This document shows, in pieces, positions 16,238 through 25,190 of a stretch of DNA of 64,000 bases. Position 1 is the first letter of the stretch; the number at the start of each line of letters is the position of its first letter. A program made the position numbers and the translations under genes. The stretch is from Gammaproteobacteria bacterium (GTDB lineage Bacteria; Pseudomonadota; Gammaproteobacteria; Burkholderiales; Burkholderiaceae_B). The notes below the pieces were generated by a model. That model was given only the letters and a program-made list of their open reading frames with translations, did no database searches and was not told the origin of the DNA. The DNA lies in assembly GCA_030832095.1 (NCBI GenBank), contig JAURJT010000040.1, positions 1 to 64,000 on the forward strand, in the 5' to 3' direction.

Positions 16238-17212
16238 ATGAAGCGTCGTCACTTTATCGAGACTGGCCTTGCGTTAGGTGCAAGTATCGCGTTGCCGGCC
16301 TTTGCGCAAACTAAAGCCGGGTATCCGACCCAGACAATCAAGATGATTGTGGCCTTCGGGCCCGGTGGGTCAACTGATGTGACCGCACGAATTATTACAG
16401 CCAAGATGTATGACCTGCTTGGCCAACGCGTCGTGATTGAAAATAAACCAGGTGGGGGTTCGAATATTGGCAGCGAACTGGCTGCGCGTGGCGCACCTGA
16501 TGGATACACGATATTTTTAGGAACCGTTGCCAATGCCATCAACATGACCCTATACAAAAATCCTGGTTACGATATTGTTCGTGATTTTGAGCCGATTTCT
16601 ATTTTGACTTCGGCGCCTGCGGTCTTGGTGGTGACGCCAAAGTTGCCCGTCAATACCGTGCAAGAATTGATTGCCTTGGCGCGTGCTAAACCCGACTCCC
16701 TAAACTATGCGACCTCGGGCGTTGGTACGACTCCACATCTGGCAGGTGAAATGCTGTTGCAGCGCTTCAATATAAAAATGACGCACGTTGCCTACAAAGG
16801 GGCTGCACCAGCCTTGACCGATACGATTACCGGCGTCACGCAGTTGGGATTTAAAACCGCGTTGTCGGCGATCCCGAGTATCCAGTCGGGTCAGCTAAAA
16901 GCGTTAGCGGTTTGTTCGGCCAAGCGTTTGTCGCTGTTGCCGGATGTACCTACCATGGCCGAGGCCGGGGTGCCTGACTTTGAAATCACTTCTTGGAATG
17001 GTTTATTCGCGCCCAAGGGCACACCTCAAGACATCGTAGAAAAACTGAATCAGGTCTGCGCAACAATTTCGCGCATGAAAGACGTGCAAGAGACTTTTGC
17101 AGCGCAAGCAGCTGACAGTTTGACGAGCACGCCCGCTCAATTTAAAGCATTTATTGCGGCAGAGATTACTAAATGGGGTGCCGTTGTGAAGTCAACCGGC
17201 GCGCAAATTTAA
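16238..17212 (+). CDS. Bug-family TTT substrate-binding protein
   Basis: 324 residues; the N-terminus MKRRHFIETGLALGASIALPAFA is a signal peptide with a twin-arginine-like RRHF motif. Bug hallmarks are present: YPTQTIKMIVAFGPGGSTD, VVIENKPGGGSNIGSELAARGAPDGYT, THVAYKGAAPALTD and the terminal block ending FEITSWNGLFAPKGTP. GGAGATCAA precedes the ATG. It diverges from the isochorismatase gene at 16085 and has no TctA/TctB partner in the window. It could serve the same pathway as the divergent operon. Confidence 0.9.
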   Translation: MKRRHFIETGLALGASIALPAFAQTKAGYPTQTIKMIVAFGPGGSTDVTARIITAKMYDLLGQRVVIENKPGGGSNIGSELAARGAPDGYTIFLGTVANAINMTLYKNPGYDIVRDFEPISILTSAPAVLVVTPKLPVNTVQELIALARAKPDSLNYATSGVGTTPHLAGEMLLQRFNIKMTHVAYKGAAPALTDTITGVTQLGFKTALSAIPSIQSGQLKALAVCSAKRLSLLPDVPTMAEAGVPDFEITSWNGLFAPKGTPQDIVEKLNQVCATISRMKDVQETFAAQAADSLTSTPAQFKAFIAAEITKWGAVVKSTGAQI

Positions 17213-17330
17213 CTTCAACCGCTGTGCGCGCAACGAGCAGCCTCAAGGAAAGTTAGCTTTTTGGGTCCAGAGGATATCGCTGCGATTTTTGCCGTCCACG
17301 ATTGAAGCGTACTTTTTTTAAGAGAGTTTG

Positions 17331-18272
17331 ATGTTCGTTCAGCAACAGCCCGCCATCCAAGTGTTTAAAGTGTTCACTGAGATGCCCGCCGAGTTTCGGC
17401 GAACTGGTGAGCGCTCTGAATGGGCAGATATTAATCGGGGTGGCGCCTTACTTGATTCTTTTCTTGAGGGGCCGGTCTTTGATGTGCAGGGCAATCTTTA
17501 TGTGACGGACATTATTTTTGGCCGCATTTTTAAAGTTGACACCAAGGGTGCTTGGACCTTAGTTGTTGAGTACGATGGTGAACCTAACGGGATGAAGTTC
17601 TTTTCTGATAACGAACTGCTAATTACCGACTACAAAAATGGTTTGATGCGTTTAAATATCCACTCAGGTAAGCTTACGCGCCATCTGGTCAGACGCAACA
17701 CAGAGAGTTTCAAAGGGGTAAATGATCTGACTTGTGATTCGTTAGGTAACGTTTACTTTACAGATCAGGGTCAGTCAGGTCTGCATGACCCCTCTGGGCG
17801 CGTTTATCGGTTGCGGCCCTCTGGTCAGCTTGACTTGTTGTTGGCCAATGTGCCAAGTCCGAACGGGCTGGTGTTGTCTCCTGACGAAAAAGTTTTGTGG
17901 ATTGCAGTTACGCGGGGTAATTGCGTTTGGCGCGCGCCCTTGATGCCTGACGGCAGTGTTGCTAAGGTTGGCCAGTTTTTTACTTCGTATGGACCCAGTG
18001 GGCCAGACGGCCTCGCCGTAGATATCGCGGGCAACTTAGCGATTGCGAACCCAGGTTTAGGCTACGCGTGGCTGGTAAATCACCGCGGAGAGCCGATTGC
18101 TGTGTGGTCTAGCCCAAGAGGCACCACGGTGACAAACCTTGCCTATGGTGGTCAAAACAATCAGACGCTGTACTGTACAGAAGCTGATACCGCAACCATT
18201 CTGATGGCGAGCATGCCTCACCCAGGCGCGCCGGTGTATCGGCCTAAAAATAGCGAGTCCCTTACGCGATAA
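17331..18272 (+). CDS. SMP-30/gluconolactonase/LRE family protein
   Basis: A six-bladed beta-propeller of about 313 residues. Repeated blade motifs are visible: GPVFDVQGNLYVTDIIFGRIFKV, NDLTCDSLGNVYFTDQG with the metal-binding Asn and Asp, PNGLVLSPDEKVLWIAVT and GPDGLAVDIAGNLAIAN. The family hydrolyses sugar lactones or other lactones with a divalent metal. No signal peptide. I take ATG 17331 (AGAGAG upstream) rather than the TTG one codon earlier. It follows the Bug receptor after 118 bp and may be part of the same unit. Confidence 0.87.
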   Translation: MFVQQQPAIQVFKVFTEMPAEFRRTGERSEWADINRGGALLDSFLEGPVFDVQGNLYVTDIIFGRIFKVDTKGAWTLVVEYDGEPNGMKFFSDNELLITDYKNGLMRLNIHSGKLTRHLVRRNTESFKGVNDLTCDSLGNVYFTDQGQSGLHDPSGRVYRLRPSGQLDLLLANVPSPNGLVLSPDEKVLWIAVTRGNCVWRAPLMPDGSVAKVGQFFTSYGPSGPDGLAVDIAGNLAIANPGLGYAWLVNHRGEPIAVWSSPRGTTVTNLAYGGQNNQTLYCTEADTATILMASMPHPGAPVYRPKNSESLTR

Positions 18273-18370
18273 GGGTTTTATTCAAAAGCCTATGGGCTTT
18301 GGCGCCTGCCGTGCGAAAATACAACTTGAAACACTATTGTTGTTTTCTTTGACAAACTTTTCGGCGTTGT

Positions 18371-19378
18371 ATGCATAATCTCAGTTCTTCTATCCGCGGT
18401 TTGGCCGTTGCGCTGACTTTGACTCTTGGCTTGTTCGGGGCCTTCACTGCAAATGCAGCCCCCCCCATCTTGGTGCTCAACTCACTCAACGCCAACGTCA
18501 GCGTGATTGACCCTGTCACCTACAAAGAAATCAAGCGGGTGCCGGTTGGCAAAGAGCCGCACCATTTGTACTTGACGCCCGATAACAAATCAGTCATGGT
18601 GGCCAATGCTGCTGGTGATTCGATTACTTTTCTAGATCCAAAAACCGGCGAAGTTCAGCGCACGCTGAAAAATATCTTAGACCCTTACCATTTGCGTTTT
18701 TCACCCGACATGAAATGGTTTGTGACGGCGGCAAATCGCTTAAACCACGTCGACATCTATCGCTGGGAAAACAAAAACGGTGAGTTTCAAATGCACTTGG
18801 TCAAGCGTTTGCCCGCGGGCAAAACGCCTAGCCATATCGCGATCGACAGCAAAAGCACCACGGCGTATTTCACCTTGCAAGACAGCCACGAGTTGATGGC
18901 GGTTGATCTGGCCACGCAAAAACCGCTCTGGACAATCTCAACGGGAAAGACGCCTGCGGATTTGTATCTCGCGCCCGACGACAAGACTTTGCTGATTGGC
19001 TTAACCGGAGCCTCTGAGGTTGAGGTGTACGACGTGTCGGGTGCTAAAGCGGTCTTGAAAAAGCGCATCCCGACCGGCGAGGGCGCGCATGCGTTTCGCT
19101 CGCAAGGCGACAAGCGGCATGTATTTGTGAGTAATCGCAGCGCCAATACAATTAGTCGCATTGATGTCACCACATTGAGTGTGGTCGATACGTACAAAAC
19201 CCCTGCAGGCCCTGATTGCATGGAAATGCTCGCCGATGGCAAGACCTTGTTGTTTACGGCACGTTGGGCTGGCAAATTGGTAGCGCTTGATATCGAGAAA
19301 AAAACCATTACCCAGCAAGTGCAGGTGGGCAAGTCGCCGCACGGGGTCTGGACGCTGAATCATGCGAGTCGTCTATAA
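18371..19378 (+). CDS. secreted YncE-like beta-propeller protein
   Basis: A signal peptide (MHNLSSSIRGLAVALTLTLG, cleavage after TANA) precedes about 300 residues of YVTN/YncE-type propeller repeats: LNANVSVIDPVTYKEIKRVPVG, DSITFLDPKTGEVQRTL, SANTISRIDVTTLSVVDTY. No haem or lactonase-specific motif is evident. Proteins of this type bind DNA, metals or partners in the periplasm and their roles are mostly unknown. The last codons overlap the start of the deacetylase gene (19362), so the trio with the following two genes is one operon. No convincing ribosome binding site precedes the ATG. Confidence 0.82.
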   Translation: MHNLSSSIRGLAVALTLTLGLFGAFTANAAPPILVLNSLNANVSVIDPVTYKEIKRVPVGKEPHHLYLTPDNKSVMVANAAGDSITFLDPKTGEVQRTLKNILDPYHLRFSPDMKWFVTAANRLNHVDIYRWENKNGEFQMHLVKRLPAGKTPSHIAIDSKSTTAYFTLQDSHELMAVDLATQKPLWTISTGKTPADLYLAPDDKTLLIGLTGASEVEVYDVSGAKAVLKKRIPTGEGAHAFRSQGDKRHVFVSNRSANTISRIDVTTLSVVDTYKTPAGPDCMEMLADGKTLLFTARWAGKLVALDIEKKTITQQVQVGKSPHGVWTLNHASRL

Positions 19379-20303
19379 GGCTTTGTTGGGCTTAGGACTG
19401 TCGTCTTGCGCGACTGCCCTCTCAGGTTCGCCGGCCTCGTCGACTACAGCCCCAGCTTGCGAGCGACCGGTGTATCTGACGTTTGACACCGGACACATGC
19501 AAGTTGCTCCCTTAGTGGCTGAGGTACTGGCACGGCAACAAGTGCGCGCGACCTTTTTTTTGGCCAATGAACCCACGCGCACGGGCGGCACGAGCCTAGA
19601 TGAGGTTTGGGCGCCTTGGTGGAGGGCCATGGTAGGGCAAGGCCATGCGTTTGGCTCACACACGTTTGACCACGTGTACTGGTTAAGCGACACAGCAGAT
19701 GGTCGATTTTTAATGCGGCCCAGCGCTGGCCCGCAGCCCGGGAAAAGTTTTACTTGGACGGGTGCCCAGTATTGCGAAGAGCTTGATCGGCCGGCAAAGC
19801 GCTTTGAAGACATGACCGGTCAAAAAATCTTGCCGCTGTTTCGCGCTGCAGGCGGTAAAACTTCACCAGCCTTAGTGCGCGCCGCGCAAGCCTGCGGCTA
19901 CGAGCACGTCGGTTGGGCGCCCGCAGGGTTTTTGGGTGACGAATTACCAAGCGACCAGTATCCTAATACGATGTTGCTCGAGCGTGCCTTGCGTAATATT
20001 CGCAGCGGCGATATTTTGGTCGCGCATTTGGGGATTTGGTCGCGGCAAGATCCTTGGGCGCCGGCGGTACTTGAGCCTTTGGTTGTTGGTCTCAAGCAAA
20101 AGGGTTTTTGTTTTGCGACCATGGATTCGCACCCGGCATACCGTGAGAAAATTCAAGCGCGCAAGACCACCGTTGGTGTGCCTGACGGCGCGACCGTGCA
20201 GCCTGTAAGAGAATCAAGCGCCGCGGCGATAGGTGTATTAGCGCCAGAGCGGCAAGCCATGCCTCAACCAAAAGATATGAAAAGTAATGAATCAAATGAT
20301 TGA
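19362..20303 (+). CDS. exported polysaccharide deacetylase family protein
   Basis: 313 residues; the N-terminus has a hydrophobic segment with a Cys near residue 16 (GLSSCATALSG), compatible with a lipoprotein or plain signal peptide. NodB-domain motifs are TFDTGHM with the catalytic Asp (about 43), SHTFDH (metal His pair, about 99-104) and FRAAGGK. The motif-1 FDTGH differs from the common FDDG, so metal coordination should be checked. It overlaps the propeller gene by 17 nt and the hydroxylase gene by 17 nt. An envelope glycan or other N-acyl substrate is likely but not identified. Confidence 0.83.
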   Translation: MRVVYKALLGLGLSSCATALSGSPASSTTAPACERPVYLTFDTGHMQVAPLVAEVLARQQVRATFFLANEPTRTGGTSLDEVWAPWWRAMVGQGHAFGSHTFDHVYWLSDTADGRFLMRPSAGPQPGKSFTWTGAQYCEELDRPAKRFEDMTGQKILPLFRAAGGKTSPALVRAAQACGYEHVGWAPAGFLGDELPSDQYPNTMLLERALRNIRSGDILVAHLGIWSRQDPWAPAVLEPLVVGLKQKGFCFATMDSHPAYREKIQARKTTVGVPDGATVQPVRESSAAAIGVLAPERQAMPQPKDMKSNESND

Positions 20304-21258
20304 ACTCTTTGACCAAGCACAGCAGTGGCTTTTTGAGTCATTGGTGCAGCCGTTGCTGTTTCATACGGGCATGGGTAGCATCATTGAAGACGCTTACGAC
20401 GGCACCATGTGGCTGTTGATCGGCTTGTTACAAATTGCTTTGCTGGTTGTTGTGTTCGGCACCCTGCAGCGCGTGTGGCCCGCTGAGCCCGTGCGTGATC
20501 GTCAGCAGATTCGCATCGATTTTTTGTATACGCTGATTCATCGCTTAGGGGTGTTTAGACTCGCTCTGTTTTTTATGATCGATCCCCTGTGGGACGCGCT
20601 CTCTGGTGAGGCGCGTTTAATGGGTTTTACGCCCTGGCATCTGGATGGGATCTGGCCCGGCGTCACCGACGGCGCGATCGCGAGCCTGCTGTTGTATTTG
20701 TTGGTCTTTGATGCTGTTGATTATTTTTATCATCGTGCGCAACATCGCTTTAACTGGTTTTGGGGTTTGCACTCGGTGCATCACAGTCAGCGTCAAATGA
20801 CGATGTGGAGTGATAACCGTAACCATTTACTCGATAGCCTGTTGCGCGATACGGTATTAGTGCTGGTCGCGCAGTTGATCGGCGTTAAGCCTGGGCAGTT
20901 TGTTTTGATTGTGGTCTTCACCCAATTAGTCGAAAGCTTCTCGCACGCGAACGTTCGCATGTACTTTGGCAAATGGGGCGATCGCGTGTTGGTGAGCCCA
21001 AAGTTTCATCGGTTTCACCATTCGGTGGCATACGATGAATCAACCGCAGGGCCCGCCAAGGGACACAACTTTTCTGTGTTGTTTCCGATTTGGGATATTG
21101 TTTTTCGCACCGCCAAGTTTGACACTGGGTATGTGCCAACCGGTGTGCATGACCAGCAGCCCGAAGCGGGCGGGCGTGACTACGGCCGAGGGTTTTGGGC
21201 CCAACAAAAGCTGGGTCTTCAGCGAATGTTGGGATCAAAAACAGCCGGCTTCAAGTAA
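20287..21258 (+). CDS. sterol desaturase/fatty acid hydroxylase superfamily membrane protein
   Basis: A 323-residue membrane protein with three His clusters for a di-iron centre: HRAQH (about 151), HSVHH (about 163) and HRFHH (about 240). Hydrophobic stretches lie at about 36-58, 80-95, 128-145 and 190-215. The superfamily hydroxylates or desaturates lipid chains (fatty acids, sterols, carotenoids, hopanoid or lipid A acyl chains). It overlaps the deacetylase gene, so lipid and glycan modification may be coordinated. Substrate unknown. Confidence 0.87.
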   Translation: MNQMIELFDQAQQWLFESLVQPLLFHTGMGSIIEDAYDGTMWLLIGLLQIALLVVVFGTLQRVWPAEPVRDRQQIRIDFLYTLIHRLGVFRLALFFMIDPLWDALSGEARLMGFTPWHLDGIWPGVTDGAIASLLLYLLVFDAVDYFYHRAQHRFNWFWGLHSVHHSQRQMTMWSDNRNHLLDSLLRDTVLVLVAQLIGVKPGQFVLIVVFTQLVESFSHANVRMYFGKWGDRVLVSPKFHRFHHSVAYDESTAGPAKGHNFSVLFPIWDIVFRTAKFDTGYVPTGVHDQQPEAGGRDYGRGFWAQQKLGLQRMLGSKTAGFK

Positions 21259-21279
21259 AACGAAACCGCATAAACAAGC

Positions 21280-21330
21280 AAACATCCTAAAAGACTTCTA
21301 CCTGTGATGACAGTTTCTTCTGGGATGTTT
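21280..21330 (+). terminator. possible terminator after the hydroxylase gene
   Basis: AAACATCC (21280-21287) pairs with GGATGTTT (21323-21330), and a small inner stem CTGT/ACAG lies between them. The second arm runs into TTTTCTC. The loop is long, so confidence is modest. Confidence 0.4.
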
Positions 21331-21422
21331 TTCTCAGGTTTGAGTGTCCGTTTCGCTCTTGCGCCCAAGGACTGACACCCTTTTGTAAGATGCCAGACCG
21401 TCTCAGGTCATTGTGAGGCGTT

Positions 21423-22610
21423 TTAGTCGCCGCCAAGCGCCAGTTTGTTGGGCTGACGTTTTTCAATTGACCATTTCAGCAAGGCCGCGCTGCGATAAAT
21501 GCCATGCGCAAACTTGCCATAAGGCAACGTTAAAAAGAACGCCATCACAAAACCTAGATGAATGGCTAGCCAAAGCGCCATATAGCTCGTGTCACGCCAA
21601 ATGAGTAAGGCAAGCCCAGTCAGGCTGACGGTAAACAGCAGCACAATAAACGCGATATCCATAGGTTTTTGTGCCGCATCACCGTGCAGAGGTGAGCGTC
21701 GCAAGTTCAGCCAGAGCAGGCCACCTGGGCCGATCAGCAAGCCAATGCCACCCACTGTACCCAGAATCACCGGTAGGCTGGTATAGGCGTAGGGCGCCTG
21801 CAAACCAAGTACGTAGTGATAAAGCGTTGCGACCGAGGTTGCCGCAAAGCAAAGCATGAAACCGTAAAACGTGAGATGGTGAAAGATCCTGCGGCGCAAG
21901 GTAAAGCGATCGTCTTCGTCGTTACAGCCTTGGCCATGGCCCCCATCGAGATACTTCATCCCTAAAACATTGTGGGTGGCTTCACCCAGCGCGACCGCGC
22001 TGGCCGCACCCGGGGTGATCTCTTTCCAGAAGCGCCGCACCCCAATGCCAAGCGCTAAGACTGCAAAGCCGAACACAGCGCCAAACACCAAGGCTAGAGT
22101 GTTGTGTGGAAACACCGCATAGAAGTTACCTGCTAGCGGCTCGTGCACGAGCTTGCCGGTGACCATCAGAGTGAGCACTAAGAACAGCGCTAAACCAAAG
22201 GCGGAGGCTAACGATAGTGTGAGCCCGTTGTTTTTATAAAGCGAACCCATGGCTGCTGGCCAGGCAAAATCGGTATAGGTTTCTAGACGCACTTTGGCCA
22301 TTGCTTGCGGCACATTGACTGCAAACTCGTGCGGGGGGGCGTATTGACAGGCGTGCAAGCAAGCGCCGCAGTTATGGCAAAGGTTGGCTAAGTAGTTGAG
22401 GTCAGCTTTACTGTCGACCTGCAAGCGGCGTGCCATCGCCGGAAACACGGCACAGAAGCCTTCGCAGTAGCGACAGGCGTTACAGATTTGCAGTTGACGC
22501 GCGACTTCTGCCTCGTTGTGACTCAGACCCTTGCTGTGCCAGGTAATTGAATGTTCAGAGGCACCTGCCAGGCCTTGCGCCTCGCGGGTCAGGGATTCAA
22601 GCGATTGCAT
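21423..22610 (-). CDS. tcuB: TcuB, tricarballylate utilisation membrane iron-sulfur protein
   Basis: 395 residues. Two ferredoxin-like Cys clusters lie in the N-terminal part: [11 protein letters not shown] (about 43-53) and [11 protein letters not shown] (about 78-88), each followed by further conserved residues. Then come about six transmembrane helices with His residues that may hold haem. In Salmonella TcuB passes electrons from TcuA's reduced FAD to the quinone pool. The start overlaps the end of tcuA by 14 bp. No tcuC transporter or tcuR regulator is adjacent, unlike the Salmonella tcuRABC arrangement. Confidence 0.9.
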   Translation of the reverse strand: MQSLESLTREAQGLAGASEHSITWHSKGLSHNEAEVARQLQICNACRYCEGFCAVFPAMARRLQVDSKADLNYLANLCHNCGACLHACQYAPPHEFAVNVPQAMAKVRLETYTDFAWPAAMGSLYKNNGLTLSLASAFGLALFLVLTLMVTGKLVHEPLAGNFYAVFPHNTLALVFGAVFGFAVLALGIGVRRFWKEITPGAASAVALGEATHNVLGMKYLDGGHGQGCNDEDDRFTLRRRIFHHLTFYGFMLCFAATSVATLYHYVLGLQAPYAYTSLPVILGTVGGIGLLIGPGGLLWLNLRRSPLHGDAAQKPMDIAFIVLLFTVSLTGLALLIWRDTSYMALWLAIHLGFVMAFFLTLPYGKFAHGIYRSAALLKWSIEKRQPNKLALGGD

Positions 22611-24009
22611 GTGAGGATCCTTCTTTGATTTTTTGTGCTGCCAAGGCGGCTTGTGTACCAGCGATACGACCGAAGGCCGTGCCGATCGACATCCCGACGC
22701 CTGCTGTATAGCCTTTACCTAGAACGTTGCCTGCATTGATCTCGCCAGCGGCAAACATGTTGGGGCTGACTTTGCCGTCAAAAAAGACGCTGGCTTTTTC
22801 GTCGGTGGTTAAGCCGAAATAGGTGAAGGTCACGCCTGGCCGCACGGGATAGCCATAGAACGGACCCTTCTCAATCGGCAACGCCCAGTGGGTTTTTTCG
22901 GGGACGAGGCCTTTGGTATGACAATCATCTTGAATCGTATGGTCGAACGTGCCGGGCTGGCAGGCTGCGTTGAATTCGTTGATGGTTTGCATAAAGACTT
23001 CGGGATCGAGTTCGAGTTTGCGCGCAAGTTCTGGCAAGGTGTCGGCTTTGATGTTTTCAAACACGGCTGGCATAAAACGGCCGACCGATTTTGCATCAAT
23101 GATTGAATAGGCAATTTGACCTGGCTGCAAGGCGACTAAGCGCCCCCACAAGGCGTAACGCTTGGGCCAGAAGTCTTCTCCTTCGTCGTAAAAGCGTTTG
23201 GCTTCGCGATTGACTACGATCCCCAGAGAGACGCAGTCAATGCGGGTGCAGATGCCACCGTCATACAGCGGCGAGCGCGCATCAATAGCCACACAGTGTG
23301 CTTGGGTGGGATCGCCCATGGTGTCTGCGCCTTCGCGCATCATGACTTTGAGCACAACGCCCATGTTGTAGCGCGTGCCGCGAATTAAAAAGTTATCGGC
23401 GGGCCATTCGCCCAGTTCGTTTTGGCCCCAGGCCTCGCGCAACCACTTGCGATCTGATTCAAAACCGCCGCAACCTAAGACGCAGGCATTGCCAGCGTAG
23501 CGCTTCTCGCCCACTTTGGCTGCAATGAATTTACCGTCTTTAATTTCTAAGTCGTCAACCGGTGAGTCGTACAAAATATCGATGCCTAGTTTTTCGGCAC
23601 TTGCGTAATACGCATTGACCAAGGCCTTGCCGCCACCCATAAAAAAGGCGTTGGTGCGGGCGACGTGCAGTGTGCCCGACAGTGGGGGCTGAAAATGCAC
23701 GCCGTGCTTGCGCATCCAGTCGCGGCACGAGGATGATTCGCGAATCACCATGCGAGCGAGTTTCTCGTTAGTTTGACCACCGGTGACTTTTAAGAGATCT
23801 TGCCAGTACTCTTCTTCGGGGTAGGCGTCGACCAACACGTCTTGTGGGGCGTCGTGCATGCAGCGCAGGTTGCGGGTGTGCTGTGAGTTGCCGCCGCGCC
23901 ATTCTTTTGGCGAGGCCTCAAGGATCAGGACGCTGGCGCCGGCTTCGCGCGCCATGAGGGCGCCACACAAGGCTGCGTTGCCGCCGCCCACTACGATTAC
24001 ATCCCACAT
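22597..24009 (-). CDS. tcuA: TcuA, FAD-dependent tricarballylate dehydrogenase
   Basis: 470 residues with an N-terminal dinucleotide-binding fold ([22 protein letters not shown]) and an E at the end of the second strand (ILEASP). The succinate dehydrogenase/fumarate reductase-like core is seen in [19 protein letters not shown], and a C-terminal FAD loop is seen in [22 protein letters not shown]. It oxidises tricarballylate to cis-aconitate, with TcuB re-oxidising the flavin. The pair is co-transcribed on the minus strand. Related FAD dehydrogenases act on other polycarboxylates, so the substrate rests on the pairing with tcuB. Confidence 0.88.
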   Translation of the reverse strand: MWDVIVVGGGNAALCGALMAREAGASVLILEASPKEWRGGNSQHTRNLRCMHDAPQDVLVDAYPEEEYWQDLLKVTGGQTNEKLARMVIRESSSCRDWMRKHGVHFQPPLSGTLHVARTNAFFMGGGKALVNAYYASAEKLGIDILYDSPVDDLEIKDGKFIAAKVGEKRYAGNACVLGCGGFESDRKWLREAWGQNELGEWPADNFLIRGTRYNMGVVLKVMMREGADTMGDPTQAHCVAIDARSPLYDGGICTRIDCVSLGIVVNREAKRFYDEGEDFWPKRYALWGRLVALQPGQIAYSIIDAKSVGRFMPAVFENIKADTLPELARKLELDPEVFMQTINEFNAACQPGTFDHTIQDDCHTKGLVPEKTHWALPIEKGPFYGYPVRPGVTFTYFGLTTDEKASVFFDGKVSPNMFAAGEINAGNVLGKGYTAGVGMSIGTAFGRIAGTQAALAAQKIKEGSSHAIA

Positions 24010-24404
24010 GTTTCTTGCCTCGCGTGTTGGTTCGCGTTGATTTTAATGAAGTGGGTGAGTGTAAACAGATGGCGGGGGTTTGCGCTAGGGCGCGGGTGCT
24101 AACGCTGTGGGGGTATTTGGGCGTAAGGGGTTGTCGTTACGTTTTATTCTTCGCTTACGCTGGACGCCGGGGCTGGGGTGGGGGTGGACGGTTAGCTTTG
24201 GTTAGGGCTTGTCGCTTGGCGCACGCCTCGTCGTCTTGCGTGCGCTGCGGACCGGTATTTTTGTGCTGGGCAAAAAATACGCGGCTCCTCCGCTTACGCT
24301 GGACATCGTGGCTGGGGTGGGGATGGACGGCTGGCGGTGTGTCAGGCTTCTTCGCTTATGCTGGACGCCGTGGCTGGGGTTGAAGTGGACGGTTGGCGTT
24401 GTCT
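24010..24404. repeat. G-rich intergenic region with three degenerate copies of a ~46-bp repeat
   Basis: The 395-bp gap between urtE and tcuA holds three related units, near 24149-24195, 24288-24336 and 24350-24398. Each opens with TTCGCTTACGCTGGAC or a variant and continues GCTGGGGTGGGG..TGGACGG. Copies 2 and 3 are 62 bp apart and copies 1 and 2 are 139 bp apart. The first unit carries four close G-runs (GGGG, GGGG, GGGGG, GG), and more G-runs lie at 24070-24140, so the plus strand may form quadruplexes. A 122-codon plus-strand frame crosses it but looks like translated repeat rather than a gene. Confidence 0.7.
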
Positions 24405-25103
24405 TTACACGGAGAGGTGTTTTTTGACGTCTTCGCTGTCCATTTGGGTTTGGTCGCCTTGGGCGACGACTTCGCCTCTTGATAAGACGACGAAGCGATC
24501 GGCTAATTCTTGGGCGAAGTCGAAGTATTGTTCGCACAGCAAAATGGCGATGTCGCCGCGGTCGCGTAGTAGGCGAATGACGCGGCCGATGTCTTTGATG
24601 ATGGAGGGCTGGATGCCTTCGGTGGGTTCGTCAAAGATGATGAGTTTGGGTTCGGCGACTAGGGCGCGTGCGATGGCGAGTTGCTGTTGCTGGCCGCCTG
24701 AGAGGTCGCCGCCGCGCCGTGACAGCATGGTGCGCAGCACTGGAAATAGATCGAAAATTTCGTTTTTGATTCGCTGGGCTTGCCGGCTCGGCTTGGTGGC
24801 CATGCCCATTAAGATATTTTCTTCGACGGTGAGGCGGGCAAAGATTTCGCGGCCTTGGGGGACGTAGGCCATACCGAGTGCGGCACGCGCGTGGGGGGCG
24901 AGCTTGCTGATGTCTTTGCCGTCAAAATGAATGCTGCCCGAAGCCAGGGGTTGGACGCCCATCAGGCATTGCAGTAGTGTGGTTTTGCCTACGCCGTTGC
25001 GCCCGAGCAAGGCCATGCATTCGCCTTGTTTGACCGACAAGGTGATGCCGCGCAGGGTGTGGCTGCTGCCGTAGTACTGGTTGATATCTTGAACGTTTAG
25101 CAT
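24405..25103 (-). CDS. urtE: UrtE, urea ABC transporter ATPase
   Basis: 232 residues of LivF-type ABC ATPase: Walker A GRNGVGKTT (about 34-42), signature LSGGQQQQ (about 133), Walker B LIIFDEPTEG (about 155), switch region LLCEQY (His replaced by Gln-Tyr as in LivF/UrtE proteins). Assignment to UrtE rests on this sequence type and on its place as last gene of urtABCDE. The start codon is the third of three near-identical start regions repeated with a 35-bp period. Confidence 0.92.
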   Translation of the reverse strand: MLNVQDINQYYGSSHTLRGITLSVKQGECMALLGRNGVGKTTLLQCLMGVQPLASGSIHFDGKDISKLAPHARAALGMAYVPQGREIFARLTVEENILMGMATKPSRQAQRIKNEIFDLFPVLRTMLSRRGGDLSGGQQQQLAIARALVAEPKLIIFDEPTEGIQPSIIKDIGRVIRLLRDRGDIAILLCEQYFDFAQELADRFVVLSRGEVVAQGDQTQMDSEDVKKHLSV

Positions 25104-25190
25104 GGCTGAGCCTGATGGGTGTCTTGAACGTTTAGCATTGCCTAGCCTGGTTGAAATCTTGAGCGTTTAACATGGCTTAGCGACCTAAAT
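25086..25190 (-). repeat. 35-bp tandem triplication of the urtE start region, with two 13-codon mini-ORFs
   Basis: Three 35-bp units (25086-25120, 25121-25155, 25156-25190) each carry, on the minus strand, ATG-YTA-AAC-GYT-CAA-GAY. The ATGs are at 25173, 25138 and 25103; the last is urtE's. The first two open frames of 13 codons, MLNAQDFNQARQC (25173-25132) and MLNVQDTHQAQPC (25138-25097). Each TAA stop overlaps the next ATG as ATGCTAA. The first unit also includes the stop codon of urtD. The arrangement is compatible with termination-reinitiation coupling from urtD to urtE, or may simply be a recent slippage product. Confidence 0.8.

Noticed and set aside
18349-18386. TTGACA followed by CATAAT as a promoter for the propeller gene
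   Set aside because: The spacer is 19 nt and the -10 element would lie after the assigned ATG, so it does not fit transcription of the full signal peptide.
24015-24383. A 122-codon plus-strand frame with repeated FFAYAGRRGWG-like segments
   Set aside because: It is the translation of the G-rich DNA repeat, has biased Trp/Gly/Arg content, no ribosome binding site and no recognisable fold; the DNA repeat explains it.
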